Shown here: in pieces, positions 48,100 to 61,059 of the stretch | How the letters are laid out: the number at the start of each line of letters is the position of its first letter | How positions within the stretch are numbered: position 1 is the stretch's first letter | From: Dicaeum eximium | Taxonomy: Eukaryota > Chordata > Aves > Passeriformes > Dicaeidae | NCBI GenBank assembly: GCA_013396995.1 | Contig: VWZP01002422.1 | Span: forward strand, 124,001-188,000 | Length of the DNA stretch: 64,000 bases | Direction of reading: 5' to 3' | The notes under the pieces: model-generated | Databases searched by the model: none | Told to the model about the DNA's origin: nothing | The model's input: only the letters and a program-made list of their open reading frames with translations | Made by a program: the position numbers and the translations under genes

Positions 48100-50237
48100 G
48101 CCAAACATGCTAGTACTTGGAACTTAAACTAATATTTGAGCTTAATGCAAATCTAACATTCTTCACGGAAGGCAACATGTGGAAATCTCCCCTTTGTCTG
48201 TGCCCTATACTGCAAAATACACACCACAAATTCATGCTCCAAGATAGGGCTTGCTATACTAGAAAACATCGGATATATTCTTCATAAAGATAGCCATGGA
48301 GCTTCATTCTATTCCAACCCTTTTCCACGTTATTACTGGCAGGTACTCTTACAAAACATTCTTAGTAAGATTTAGAATTTCAGAGTAGGAAAAAAGTACA
48401 AGGCAGAAAGGTATCAGAACAGAGAATATGGGTTTTTAGAAATACACCATATTTTCTCAGCTGTTTCAAATTTTCTGTGCCATCTGTGTGTGTTAATTGT
48501 TGGTTAGTAGTGAGCTGCTTTACCAGCCTAATCATACTGTAGTCTTATCTCACCTGTTTTATTTTTAATGAGAGTGGAGAATTTTTGTACCATTAAAAAT
48601 ACTGCAATAACCTGTAAAGAGTATATTAGATAAAAATCCTATCTTTAAATATTTCACTTTAAAAATATATTGATACTACCAACAAAATTTATGATGTTTT
48701 TCAGATATTGTAAAACATTTTCTTAAGGGGAAAGAAGTGATTTATTTTTTTTATAAACTTTCAAATTCTGTAATATTTCATAATTATAGACAGAACACAG
48801 AAACAGGTTTAGTAACTTTGGTTTGCCATTGTTTTTTGTTTTGTGTCTTTACATGTTTTGGTTGGTTCATATAGGGGAAAAATAATTAGAAGGAACATCC
48901 TCTTAAATCAAAAACTGGAATACCAGTTTTATTAGGCAATATTGGAATGTACTGGAAATTGCAGAATGGAGTGCAGGAGTAGACTTTGATTTCACCCCAA
49001 AGCATTAATTTGCGATGTAATTCTCAATGTGCATTTTGTTGCAATTTACTACTGTAAGTCTCAATATTTCACTTTGCTGATGATGCTTGTCAGTATTGCC
49101 CCAGCATGAGAAAACATCTGTGTCTTGATGTTCCTTTTCCCCTTTGCTGCATTTTTCAGGCAGCTGGAGGTGACATATTCCATAGAAATGACACTTGATG
49201 TAGTGGTGAATGAATAAATACATCTATCAAAGTATCACCACCTATAACGTTGGTGATCATTATTTATTATCATTATTTATGATCACTATTTACCAGATAG
49301 AGAATTATTTATGTCTACTAGTCCTTGAATGGTTTGGGACTATTTTGTGTCCTGACCAAAATAATATCCTATAATATTTTGATTTAAAAATCCAAATTAG
49401 TGTCTTGATTCATGGGGTTTTTTTTCCCTTACTGTATATTAATTCATTTTTTTGCAAAGAGTAACATAGACAATCCCTTGATTAAAGTAAGATGAGATAA
49501 TTAAGTCCTGTGTAACACTGGTGAAATAAAAAAAACCACTGCATAATAGAAATCCTATTTTTCCACAAACATTCCAAATAATTTTAATGGAAGTTGTTGA
49601 TTAATGATACATAGAAATTTGAGAATGAAGCTGAAAACTAAGGATAAACTGTGTAAGGAGAGCCTAAATATCTCTGTGATTGATGATATATCTCCCATGT
49701 GTTGATATCCTAAGTAAATGCAGCAGTTGAAGAGTCAAAACTATTTTGAAGAGAAAGAAGACAATATTCCATATTCCTTCTATTTATAGTCTTCTATTTT
49801 TATTAGAAATATATAAAAAATAGAAAATAACATCTTTGTACAGTCAAATCATAGCTGCAACAAAAACCGAATAAAGTTTTTGACTGGATGTCTTTTAAAG
49901 CACATTGCTTCTAAGGAGATAATTATTAGAATGGCAATATTAAAACCTATCAAGAATACTAGAACGTCTTGCCTCAAAATTCTTTGCACTGACAACCTAA
50001 AGGAAGAGTTCTAGCACAGTGTACAGAATGCATGACAGCTAAGATTCTTCAAGGAATAAATCATGCTTCATTTTCAGATATAGCAAAACCAATAACTACA
50101 TAGACTATGCAAAACAGAAAAAGAATTCTTTATGTTTTAAAAACTAAGAAATAATTATCTTCAAAATAGCAACAAAAATATTACTGAGACTGATCCCACT
50201 GGTAGAATTTCAGTTTCCTTGATCATGGGATGGTTTG
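47226..50237. other. Intergenic sequence
   Basis: No gene or interspersed repeat recognised. Holds the compound microsatellite at 48038-48099 and a possibly conserved stretch at 47540-47870. Confidence 0.55.
48038..48099. repeat. Compound microsatellite (CAA)11(TAA)9
   Basis: Eleven perfect CAA units (48038-48070) pass directly into nine and two-thirds TAA units (48071-48099). A pure, long array is likely polymorphic. The 64-aa minus frame encoding a Leu run is its antisense shadow. Confidence 0.95.
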
Positions 50238-51887
50238 TACACCATCAGGCCTCCTGGAAGCAGATAGAATTCATCTGTCTAAAAGGAGGAAAAGGATTCT
50301 AGCCCATGAGTTGCCAGAGGCGATTGTGAAGGCCTTTAACTAGGCTTGAAGGAGGAAAAGGATAAAACAATTCTCACTAGAGATGAGCCTGGGGTGACAA
50401 GCCACTGTTGTGGGTGACAGGGACAGCCCAGCTGAAGTGCATCTGCAGCAACGCACCCAGCAGGGGTAACAAACAATGGGAGCCATGGCAGCAGGAAGCT
50501 GTGATGTAGTTATCACCATGGAAATGTGGTGGGATGGCTGGAGTGCTGCACTGGATGGCTACAAGCTCCTCGGAAGGGACAGGTGAGGAAGGAGGGGCTG
50601 TGGGGAGGGTTTTGGCTGTACAGAGCTCAGGGGCAGTGGGGATAAGGCTGAGTGCCTGTGGGTGACAGAGGGAGGGACAACAAGGCCAGATCCTGCTGGG
50701 AGTCTGTCACAGACCCCCCAGCCAGGATGAAGTGAAATATTCTATCAGTGGATGTTTCATGAATGCTAGCCCTTGTTCTTGTGGGAGAATTCAATATTCC
50801 AAATGTCTGCTGAAAACTCAGCAGTGGAGAGGAGACAGTCCAGGAGGTTCCTGGAGAGGGAGGAAGGTAACTTCCAGACACAGCTTACAAGGGAACCCAC
50901 CAGGGCATGTCCTGCCAGACCTGCTGTTCACAAACAGAGGGGGACTGTGGGACATGTGGTGGGCAGAGGCCACAGCAACTACAAAATTTTAATCTCTTGT
51001 TCTTGGTGAGGTAAGAAGGTGGTCAAGAAAACCTCCACTTTTGACTTCCAGAGGGCAGACAGTGGCCTGACCAAGACACTGGTTCACAGAGTTGTTATGC
51101 CCCAAGCTCACTCAGCGAGATTTAAAAGAGCTTAAATACTTTTGATTCACTGTGGTGGTTTACAGGCGAAAAGAAAGTTCTTGGGCTGCTGAAAAATGAA
51201 AATACCCAAAGAATGAAATGTTAAAGGTGTAGGAGTTGGCCATCTGTACGTGCCAACAGATGAGCTGTCATGAACAAAGTGCCCTGGCTGAATAGGGAGC
51301 TTTCACTGGAACTCAGGGGAAAAAAAATGTATGATCTTTGAAAAAAAGGGCAGACTACTAAAGAAGAATACAAGTATGTCAATAGATCATGTAGACAGAA
51401 AATTAGGAAGGTGTAAACTCAGCTAGAATTCAGTCTGGCCAACATTATGAAAGATAATAAAAAGAGGTTGTATAAATACACTGGAAATAAAAGGAGACAA
51501 AAGGAAGTTCTCTTTTCTTTCTGGGACATGAGAAAGGCAACAGAACTAATAAAAGGGTCTAAAGAGTAAGTCCTCCTCCATCTGTGAGCTGAGGGAGTTG
51601 AGTCTGCTGGAGACCTCACTCCCTACAACAACCTAAAAGAGGGGTGCAGCCAGGTGAGGGTCAGACTCTTCTCCCACATGACAAGAGACAGGACAGGATG
51701 AGATGAACTGGCCCCAGGCTGTGGGGAGGTTCAAATTGGTCAAGCACTGGAATGGGCTCCCCAGAAAAGTGCTGGAAGTGTTCAAGAAACAACAGGATGT
51801 TCACTTTGTTGACATGGTATTTGGTCAAAGGTAAACTCAATGATCTTGGAGGTCTTTTCCAATTTTAATAGTTCTATGATTCTAAGA
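50238..51887 (+). mobile_element. CR1 LINE with endonuclease region, RT domain deleted
   Basis: The longest CR1 in the window and the only one that keeps ORF2's N-terminal endonuclease. CTGAAGTGCATCTGCAGCAA (about 50433) begins the domain. The catalytic Glu block reads VVITMEMWWD near 50503-50534. The block that normally reads G-D-F-N reads LVGEFNIPN near 50780, so a catalytic Asp is Glu, and a stop follows two codons later. LLFTNR lies near 50922. The linker after the endonuclease is clear at 51260-51500 (AGACAGAAAATTAGGAAGG, AAAGATAATAAAAAGAGG). The sequence then jumps at about 51510-51570 straight to the ORF2 end and 3' UTR, removing the RT domain. The tail is GTTCTATGATTCTAAG. The part before 50430 fits the end of ORF1. 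A dead copy. Confidence 0.9.
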
Positions 51888-54800
51888 TTAACACATTATT
51901 TCATATCAGCTGAACTGAGATAACTAAGCCATATTACTCCAAAGTAGGAGAAAAAAAAGGGTATATTTTTTTGCAGGGTACTACTGGGTAAAATTTTATA
52001 CATTACGTTACCAAGGTCTAGTTGCTTTGCAATAATTTAATACCTAGCTATAACATGTTCATATGTCAAAAAGGAAGAACATTGTCATGAGGAAAAACAT
52101 TGCTTTGCTTATTAAACCCAGATTATTTGCCTGTTCCTGTGTTACTCCCGTAGAAATTATGTTGATTAGCTTTTGAAGGATTTTTGTGCTTAGAATTATC
52201 TCAGTGTAAATCAGGATCACAACTAAGAAATCTCAAAAGTTACCCAGCCCAGTGTTTCACTAGGGATTTGATTTGAAACAATTTATATGTCAAATTAGAA
52301 GGGAGGAAAGTAGTTTAATCTGGCTTTCAAATGTATAGCAATGGATCACAAACTCAGTGCTATCAGTACTCTGTACTAAGACAAATATGTGTCTAATTCT
52401 AATTGTATACTTTCATTTTTTACTCTGCATTGTAACTATGTTCAAACTACATTTAGACAAAAGTCTCGCCTGGAAGTAACAAATCAATTCCAGTCTAAGA
52501 AGGTAGTTACTGTGAATTTCACACAGTAATGCTCTTTTCTGACCCAACATAGTATCCAAAATAAATATGCTAATTAGACATGACATCTGAATGTGGAACC
52601 CAGAGGAATTATTAATATATTAATATTAATTTTCATTTTAATATGAATGTTAATATGGTAGGCTAATTTTAAAGAGCTGTGGTTTTTTATAATTCACCTT
52701 GAACTGGAAAATATATACTCTGGAATTGGATATTATACCTACCTATTCACACTATTCTAACTAGAAATCAGCTCTGCTAGGATTTTTATCTGATCTTTGA
52801 AGCATGTCACATAGAAAAATTTTGACTGTAAAGAAAGGAATAGCATTTGATTCCAAATACAAAAACCACCTCATCTGTGACTTCAATAGGCCAGTGATGT
52901 GCCAATATCCTTAGCTATTCTGAATTTGAGGCGACCATTAGAATTAGTAGGTGCAAAATAGAAAAGAGTATTTACCATACTCTTTTTCAATAGACCCAAG
53001 TCAGACAAACAATAGCATATATACACTTAAAATTCACAAAAAACCCTAATGCAGTGCATTTTTGAAATACTTACTATTGAAAATTCTTGTCCATGTTCCA
53101 CAGTTTAGGAAAAAATGGAAATATTATCCAAGCTATTAAATGAATTATTCACAGAAGTCTGCTAGAATGGCTAATATTTGCTCTTCCTCATCCTATCACC
53201 TAGCTTTTTTCACCTTTTAGATTCATATCTCACTGAGACTTCCTCTTCAATGGTTCTGTGATCTCTCTACAATAATTCTTCCATCAGACTTCAATCTTTT
53301 TTCTCCCGATACAACAACATGAGAACTGAACTAGATAAAACCCTACATTGGCTAAAGCCCACAACAGTGTCCAGTCTCTGACAGTGGACTTTTTGACAGA
53401 GGCCTGGATAGAACAAAGCAAGTGGTACATTAGCATTTGATTCTCAAAGTGTGCAAACATATGCAACGGGGGATTAGAGCTATTGCTAAAACATGGACTT
53501 GCAGTCAAATGGAAGGTTCTCTGCTTTGCAGAAAAATGAAATAAAAAGCTCCTTATGCCAAACATTTATTCACTGAATAACTAGTTTTTAAACACGGCAT
53601 TTTATTTTCCTTCAACATCAATCAGTATTTATTACTTCGCCCCTATATTCAATGCTGTCCACCTCTACTCTTTCATGTTACGAGGCCTGTTTGCCACAAT
53701 TAAATATGATGTGCTAGCCTACAGAAAAGATTTTAATTACTTTAAAAATAAATATGCCTCAGTTTCTCACATCGGTTGTTGATAATAAGCTTTTAACTAA
53801 TGCAAATCCAGTTTACATATATTTCGGCATCTTACAAAAAGGATTTAATCATGTTAGTGCAAATTGCTAAGGCTGCTGAACATTTAGGGTAGTCCAAGTT
53901 ATTTGGAAGAACACATACCTGTAGTATTTAAGAACATAATGGAAGCAATAAAACTACCATAGAAGTCCAGCTGATCTAACCTGTGAATAAACAATCCAGA
54001 ATGAAGCATATAAAATGGAAAAAAAGCCCATTGATATAAACCAACTTGATATTTTTAATACTTGTATTGCTATGAATCACTGGGTTCCACTGTTGTTAGA
54101 TAGCCTAGAGAAACGTTGCTATTTCCCAAATACCTTGTATTCTCAGTATACTTGTATAATCACCATTGTGCTTGTGATGATAATGGACTTCTTTTGTTTT
54201 CTTATTAATCTTTAGCTGAAGAAAAGGATTGAAAATTATTTCAGTGTGTTTCATTAAAGAAATAGGGTTTAGGATAGCAGTTTGATATATTTTAAAATTC
54301 TATTATTTTTCATAATAAAATGATGAAATAATGCAAAAATAATTTAAATTTATTTTTTCCTCATAAATTTTTGGAATAATGAAAATTAATAGACACATAA
54401 AACATTTAAAACATAGACTATTAGTAAAGCATATTTTGCCCCAACTACTCTGCTTACAAAACAAATATTTATTTAAGATGTTAATTACTCATGGATGAAT
54501 TTGGTCCTGAATTTTAATAGGTAAATGCTCTGAAATATATTTTAACCACTGTCTGTAGTATATATAAGTTTCCAATGGATACTAAAAAATCAACGCCTTA
54601 GACTTTCTTTTTTCACTTATAATCTGAAACATATCCCTGCTGTTTACAGAACTCTCCAAGAACAGCAGTGTGAGCTAACAAAACAATCTGCACATGGAAA
54701 CACTGGAAGCTTCATTTTGACTAAGTGTTTGTTTTCTGATTATTTCTAAATCATCCTCATTATCTGCCTGCTCATTGGAAAGGAAACAGCTGATTCTTCA

Positions 54801-56444
54801 AGCGTGTTGACAGATGTCTACTTTGAAATACCTGCTGGGTGGCCAACACATCAGCGAGACGTTAAATCATGTTGTCATCTGGAGAGAAGCACTAAGCTGC
54901 TAAACTAGCTGTGAACACTGGCTGCTTAGTGACCTTTGCATAGAAATAGTGCTTCTACCCATAAACATTTTAAGGTCATGGGATTTATTCCAGTTCCTCA
55001 CAAAGCCTGACATTTTGCAAAAGCCAGGAGCAACTCTGTACTGACTTTTTACCTAGGAAATATCTCCCTTTGGTATTCATTAGGATGGGTCAATCTAATC
55101 CAGGCTGTAAGGCCATTAGACCTGATAAAATTTCAGAGGAAAAGGCTTTCTAGTGGTGCAGATGGTGGAGTTGTACCAATATTTTTTCCCTCACTTTGAT
55201 TTATATTGCTGTTCATGAGACTTTATACACTGAATACTTTTACAATTAAATTTCTCCAAAAAGACAGTGCACAGAAAAGCAACATCTTGTCCTCTACTCC
55301 CTGGTGCTTTTGTCTCCCACTGCTGGGTCAGTAGCATGTTTCATTTGCAAGAAATTTGTTCAGAATAAAATTCAGTGCTACAGAAGGGCCTGTATGTAGC
55401 CGTGCCTGTCCCTATTGAGTTCTTTCCCATCTGCAGTTTGTGTAAATTCTCTCCTATTTATGCGTCAGGTTTTTTTGCGAATACAATGGTTTCCTGATAC
55501 ATTTAGATTTGAATTCTGATGCATTAGACCTTTACTTATTAGATCTTTACTTATTACTATTAGATTCCTTCTTTTATTACATAAATGGCACATTTGCTTA
55601 AAAACCCCAAAGACAGCTTAAAAAATGTGAGTCGCGTATAAACTAACCCAAAACCAAATCTGGCTGGAAACAAAGTGTAGAGAACTTTTAACAGTGTATA
55701 AAACCTAAAAAATATTGGGGGATTTTTTAGTATATGTTGCAAATTTAAATCACAACATCCCATCTATTCTTGATGGAAGTTTATGCTGAAATAATTCAAC
55801 AAAGGTAGGAAAAAATACTATTTTTATTTGTCAAAATCAAAATTAAATTAGGAACAGAAAGTTATGAGACCAAATAATTTTAAATCAGTCTCTTAGACTA
55901 CATGGAAAAATACAACTTAAACATTTATAAAAATGTCTTTGGCATGCATGAAATTCTAAGAAAGCACTCCCTTTTCTAGTTTTATCCTGTCTCCTTACTT
56001 TTTTGTTTTACATTTCTCATCATCCTCGGTTTTAGTTATTAGGCCAAATAATGTGATGAAGAGTTGAGAATTCAGTTTAGAATAAATTAGAATGATCCTA
56101 AAGAGTTTAATCCCAAGTTTTGTACTATCTCTGAGTTTTGTAATCTAGTTAATGAAGCAAATTGTGAATTAAATAAATTTATACAGTATTAAATTAATGT
56201 ACGGTGCTTTATAGCTCACATTGTAAAACTGAATTTTAAATGGAAGTCTAATCTCATCGAATAACCTGAGATTAATATATCTAATATTCATAATGATCTG
56301 ATAAAAATGAATTGGGAACCCTGCATTATTCTTACTGGAATGTGACACTGAATGCCAAGAAGAAAAAGATCTGACCCTCCAGAATATAAAAAAATATAAT
56401 TAGAATCAATATGTTGACTATGATTCAATAGAATTGAATCAATA
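51888..56444. other. Repeat-poor intergenic sequence, possible conserved elements
   Basis: About 4.5 kb with no recognised interspersed repeat, which is unusual for this window. Two stretches stand out as possibly conserved: 53600-53890 and 54600-55030. A 15-bp tandem pair TTAGA(C/T)CTTTACTTA lies at 55524-55553. GAATCAATATG is repeated at 56403 and 56436. No gene recognised. Confidence 0.5.
54600..55030. promoter_or_regulatory. Possible conserved noncoding element or enhancer
   Basis: Balanced composition and no repeat match. Motifs cluster here: E-boxes CAGCTG (54787-54792) and CATCTG (54876-54881), TGACAGATG (54808-54816, a TALE/E-box type site), and octamer-like TTTGCATA (54935-54942). 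The arrangement resembles developmental enhancers in vertebrate gene deserts. Motifs are visible; conservation and function are inferred. Confidence 0.25.
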
Positions 56445-56803
56445 TGCCTTGAGAGGCTGACCTAGAACAGGGGCTAGCCAGAGTCAGAGGAATAAAGTAG
56501 GTATTTATTAAAAAGGCCTTCAAAGGATACACCTTGGGCAGCACAAGAGCCTGGCTGGGGCTCTGCCCAAGATGGACCCAATATGGATGAGCAGTCAGAG
56601 TTTTCACACTTTTATAAGTTTTGATCCATTTAAATATTGGGGTTAATTGTCCAATTGCAGCTTCAGGTTATGAAGTCCCATCATCCTGGTCTGCTCTCCT
56701 CAATTCACTGTTGTTTACACTTTTTGGGCCTGAGGCTGCAGCTTGACGTCCTTGCTCCTCAGGCTGGAAAAGAATTGTTTTGTCTGACTAAACTGTGAGG
56801 ACA
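56445..56803 (-). mobile_element. Solo LTR of an avian endogenous retrovirus
   Basis: On the minus strand it begins TGTCCTCACAG (ending at 56803). It then has a U3, TATA-like CTTATAAA (complement of 56611-56618), blocks such as CTGCTCATCCATATTGG, and CTTGTGCTGCCCAAGG, then AATAAA (complement of 56504-56509) followed by TACCTACTTTATTCC, and ends in ...CTCAAGGCA at 56445. The order TATA, about 100 bases, AATAAA, U5 is a proper LTR layout. The TG...CA ends fit but no target duplication could be found, so the limits are approximate. Class probably ERVL-like, not certain. Confidence 0.75.
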
Positions 56804-57126
56804 ACTTGATAACACTTAATATGAAAGTTCAGAGTTATATACTAATGCACTACAGAATCTGGAAAACATGAAAGCTAAAACTTAAAACATCATGTTAAGA
56901 CACTCTATATCTTCATCATTGTTGATATGTGGACTTAGATCACCTTTAAGCTTAATAAAAAGAAAATATTAAGTGCCTCTTTGGTATAAAAATTAAAACT
57001 ATCTATAATAAATCTCAGCCTGGATTCTGGCTCTGCACCAAATCTTTTCAAATAGTTGAATATTTGAACCTGGAGATTTATCTTGGATATAGTTCTAATA
57101 GAGATCTTACCACATCCTATCTATAT
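56804..57126. other. Spacer between two LTRs
   Basis: About 320 bases of AT-rich sequence separate two LTRs that differ in family and orientation. Nothing assignable is seen in it, including no gag or pol remnant. Confidence 0.6.
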
Positions 57127-57360
57127 TGTAGTTAGGATGAGCCGTTTCGGAAGATCTCGGGTTGTCACAAGGAGCTTAGGGCCCCTTCCTCCCTATGACA
57201 TAGTCTTAAAGGAAGTGACATGGGCACCCCAAAGTTATTTAAGAGTGCTCCATCCGGAAATAAACGCATTTCGCCATTCACCATATTGGTGCGATTTGTG
57301 ATCTGTCCGGCTAGGTTGTAAGTTCGCCGTGGTCTCTCTCCAAACCAGGTCGCTACTACA
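57127..57360 (+). mobile_element. Alpharetrovirus-like solo LTR
   Basis: A 234-bp LTR with perfect 6-bp inverted ends TGTAGT/ACTACA. TATTTAAG (57236-57243) is the TATA-type box, AATAAA lies at 57259-57264, and CCATTCACCATATTGGTG (57274-57291) lies where avian leukosis/sarcoma-type LTRs have a near-identical R-U5 block. It includes the small hairpin CACCA-TAT-TGGTG. U3 is short compared with exogenous avian leukosis viruses, nearer to endogenous EAV-type LTRs. The flanks CTATAT and GCACTA do not form a target duplication, so one flank may have been rearranged. No coding region is attached. The 72-aa frames across it are not genes. Confidence 0.85.
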
Positions 57361-60300
57361 GCACTATTCCATGTGAAATGCACTACTTAGTAATTTTTAA
57401 AAATGGAAATGTGGCTATAAAATATAATTACTTCATTTTGTCAGATAATTCCCCAGACACTCCAGCTTCAGCTGGTATGTTATCTGCATTTCTGGATACA
57501 TTCTGAAATATAGAGATTTGGTTAAAAAAAATTCAAATCTTCTTGGAAGTAATTATACAATATTAAGTTTTCAAGGTTGGTGGCTATACATTTAGCATAA
57601 ACTAAGTTAACAGACAGATTCACAAAAGTAGAAGAATTATTAAAGTCTCACTTCTCGGAATTTTGCATTACAAAATTCATGTGGTAAGGTGTTTTTCCTT
57701 TCCTGTAAAATGATGTAGTCAGTAAAAAGATTTTAGGATTTTTTTTAATGTGTTGCATAGGACACATATTTGCTAGCAAGAAAACACTGTACTCATATGT
57801 ATATGTGTATATTCCAGTAGAAAAGGAAGAAGTTATATCTTCAGAAGCCTATATTCTTCTCATATCCTCAAATGTAATGAAATCATTAATATAATATGTT
57901 ACATAGTATAATATAATATAGAAATGGGATAAGAGCCTGGCAAAAATTGACTGCAAGTATTTTTTTTATCTTAGGCTTTATAAAAAGAAAATAAATTCAA
58001 CACACATATTACTTTCATGTCTACAAATCATGAAGACTATAAATGTATTTACCAAATTGTAATCTAACCAACATTAAAATCAGAGTAACAACTACACTCT
58101 CCTTTGTTCTCGTACTTTGACTCATAAAAGAGTTTATAAATACAATGGTTGTTTTTGTTTCCTCCTTTAAAATTTTCTTCTGATAGTGAAATTTTCTGCT
58201 TACACAAATCAGGTAGTCATATGCCTCATGTCACCTCTTATTACCATGTGCAAGTCCTCTTTCAATTTTAATGGCTTCCAGTTTCTTGCTAAATAAGGGG
58301 TTCTTGCTGAAATTTATTCTGCTTGCTAAAGCCTCATTATGTCCTTTTCTTTAAAATCCAGAGCCAGTACTAGAAACATATTACTTGACTCTAATAGAGA
58401 TTTATTCCTACTATTGTTGCCAGACCACTTTTGTCAGCTGTTCCCCATTCTTTATTTTTATCTTCTCTCTCTGTCCTCTTCCTTCTCATTTATCAGACTT
58501 TTTATTACAATTAAATGTTAGACCTCTGAGGTTCAACTGTTCTAATCCTTCAGGAATTAGAGAAAAATTGCAGTGCAAGAGAAAGTGATTCTAAAATTAA
58601 ATGGTTAGAGAAGCAATCATTTTTTAAATTAAGCTTAGTCTATCTTGTGTCTCCTTTTTACCCATTTTGTGCTCAAATACATTGATCCTGTGTTGAGAAT
58701 CAAGCTCAAACAAACAAAAATCCTCCCCATCAAAACTGGTGCTTAAAAGTAAAGCTTTACATTTTGTTTACTGCAGAAATAAAAGGAGATTTACAACAGT
58801 GATGGTAGAGAAAGATAACAGAAGTGTTCTAAAATGCTGTAGGATATGGCAGAAAACTTGTATGTCTGCATGAGTTGGTAAGATCAGGACACAAATGAGT
58901 CATCAAGAACAAGAAGATCAATAATCACCAACAGGAAATATTACATATGAAACTTTAGTCATTCATGGAATTTTAATATATATTTGACTCAGAACAAGGA
59001 GAGAAGGCAGCTGTTAAGGAAAAGAGAGAAAAGCAGAGGGCAGGGAATTTTAGTTTTTATTTTTGCTGAAGGGGATCTTTTTTTCTGGTAAACATATTTA
59101 GAAAGAGAAATCAGAGGGAGCATTTCTCAAGAAGACGCCACAAACCAACAACCCCCTCAAAGAAACAAACTAGCAGAGAAACAATAACCTCATTAACAAA
59201 CAAAAAAACCTCAAACACCAAAAAAATCCCAAGAGAGCAATAACAACACAAAACAAAGCCAGGGTATAGTCCAGAAATATTCATGCCTGACAGAATAACA
59301 AGTCAGATCCCTTTCTCCTGTCTTTTAACACACTTAAAAGCACAACAGTGGGGTGTCAGCAATGGATTAAGGATTGACATTTGAGAAAGAAATATGTGGT
59401 GACTGAAAATTTTCCTCGTTACTGTTTCATAATATTATTAGAAAAGAGAAACTTTCTTGACAACCAAAGTGAAATTGTATGTATTTAAGCCACTTTATCT
59501 TATATTAATTCCATTTTGTGCAATACAAAGGAAAAAAAATGGAGGGGCAAAGGCTTATAAAAAAAGTTGAACCTAAAGCTAAGGCAAAGATGCTGTGGTG
59601 CTTATATTGTCTTCCAAGTACATGATATAGTGAACAGAACACCAAAATGATAGAGTGCTGGTTTATCTGAGCTAATCTTAAGCAAATCAGCTGGTCTTAT
59701 AGGTCCACCTGTGTGAGACTTCACAGGCTCCCGACTGCTGAAGATGACACAGTAGACTTGCAACTGTTTTCCAAGGAGTGGGTGTTACACCTGGAAGTAC
59801 TCTGTTCATGTTGCAGGAGTTCAGATGTTTCCATGTCTTTAGCTATTAGAAATATATGCTGTATTTCATATTACTTCAGGCTGAAGCTAATTGTTTTGTT
59901 CTGGGTGCAATGAAATCACAAAAACTGGATGATTCTCAATTGGACAGAATTTGTAACCAATAACAAAATTATTTCAGTTTTCTTTATTTTAGTGGTATGC
60001 TGAAATGGAAGAGTGCAAAAGCATTTTTATAGTGGTTAATTCACTTTGTTAGTAAAAACTTTGACTAATTCTTTCTAATGTAAAAACCTAATATTTGAAA
60101 ATTTGAAATTTTCTGGCATCTGGCTGATTGACGTCTTGTAATCTCTTCTAGAAAGACAAATGCTAGCATGCACAGAGAACATTATTAAAGAATTGCATAT
60201 CTTAGAACTCACTTCTGATGATTTCTTAATTTCAGGAGTATTTATTTTGTGATGAGACACTGTCAATATTTTTTTTGCAAGCTTCCTTTGAGATAAAATC

Positions 60301-61059
60301 AAAACTAAGAAATCTCAGAAACTTTAAGCTGCTGATTTTTTGATGCTTTTTTAAAATATTGTATTATTTTCCTTAGTATTACGTTGTCTAACTTCTTATT
60401 AGTGGCAGGTGAAAATGTTATAGTAAAAAAAAACCAAGTTGCTGCAATGGTATAATAAAACACTGAGAGTGTGGTGGAAACAAGTTTTGAAACATGAAAT
60501 ATTATTGAAAGCTTGTCAAATTACTTTTTTATTGTAGGAAATTAAAATTGCAGTGAGGAAGAAAATATTACTAGATTTTAAGGGCTGGTGAAGTGCTAAC
60601 ACATTGATATTTCAATGATACAGAAAACAGGAAAAATCTATTTCTAAAGATTTTATTCTGTAGCCACAAACAGCATTGAGATGCTAACCAATATATTTAT
60701 AGTAAACACTAAATAATACAGTAAACAAAAATTTGCATTTTTATCATCAAAAATAGCAGTCAACACCTGTCTCTGAGTATTTAAAATGCCTTTATGAGCT
60801 GCAGGTTACTGAGCATTTAGAAACCTGCACACAATCATACCGTTAGAATATCATACAGAGATTAATATTTCTGATAAAGTTGTGATAAAGCACAAGCATA
60901 CATGCATACGTGCTAAAGTTTTGCTTTATGGTTCTGAATGAGGATAGGATATTAACTTTAATAAGTTAATTTTTTTAACTTATTTAAATTTCTTAAATTT
61001 CTTAAAACGGAAGTGCAATGATTTCACTCACTTCTGAAGAAAAGGAGTTTTGTACTTCA
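57361..61059. other. Intergenic AT-rich sequence
   Basis: No gene or interspersed repeat recognised. Low-complexity A/C-rich sequence at 59140-59260 (ACAAAC-type runs). Short frames have no supporting motif. Confidence 0.55.
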
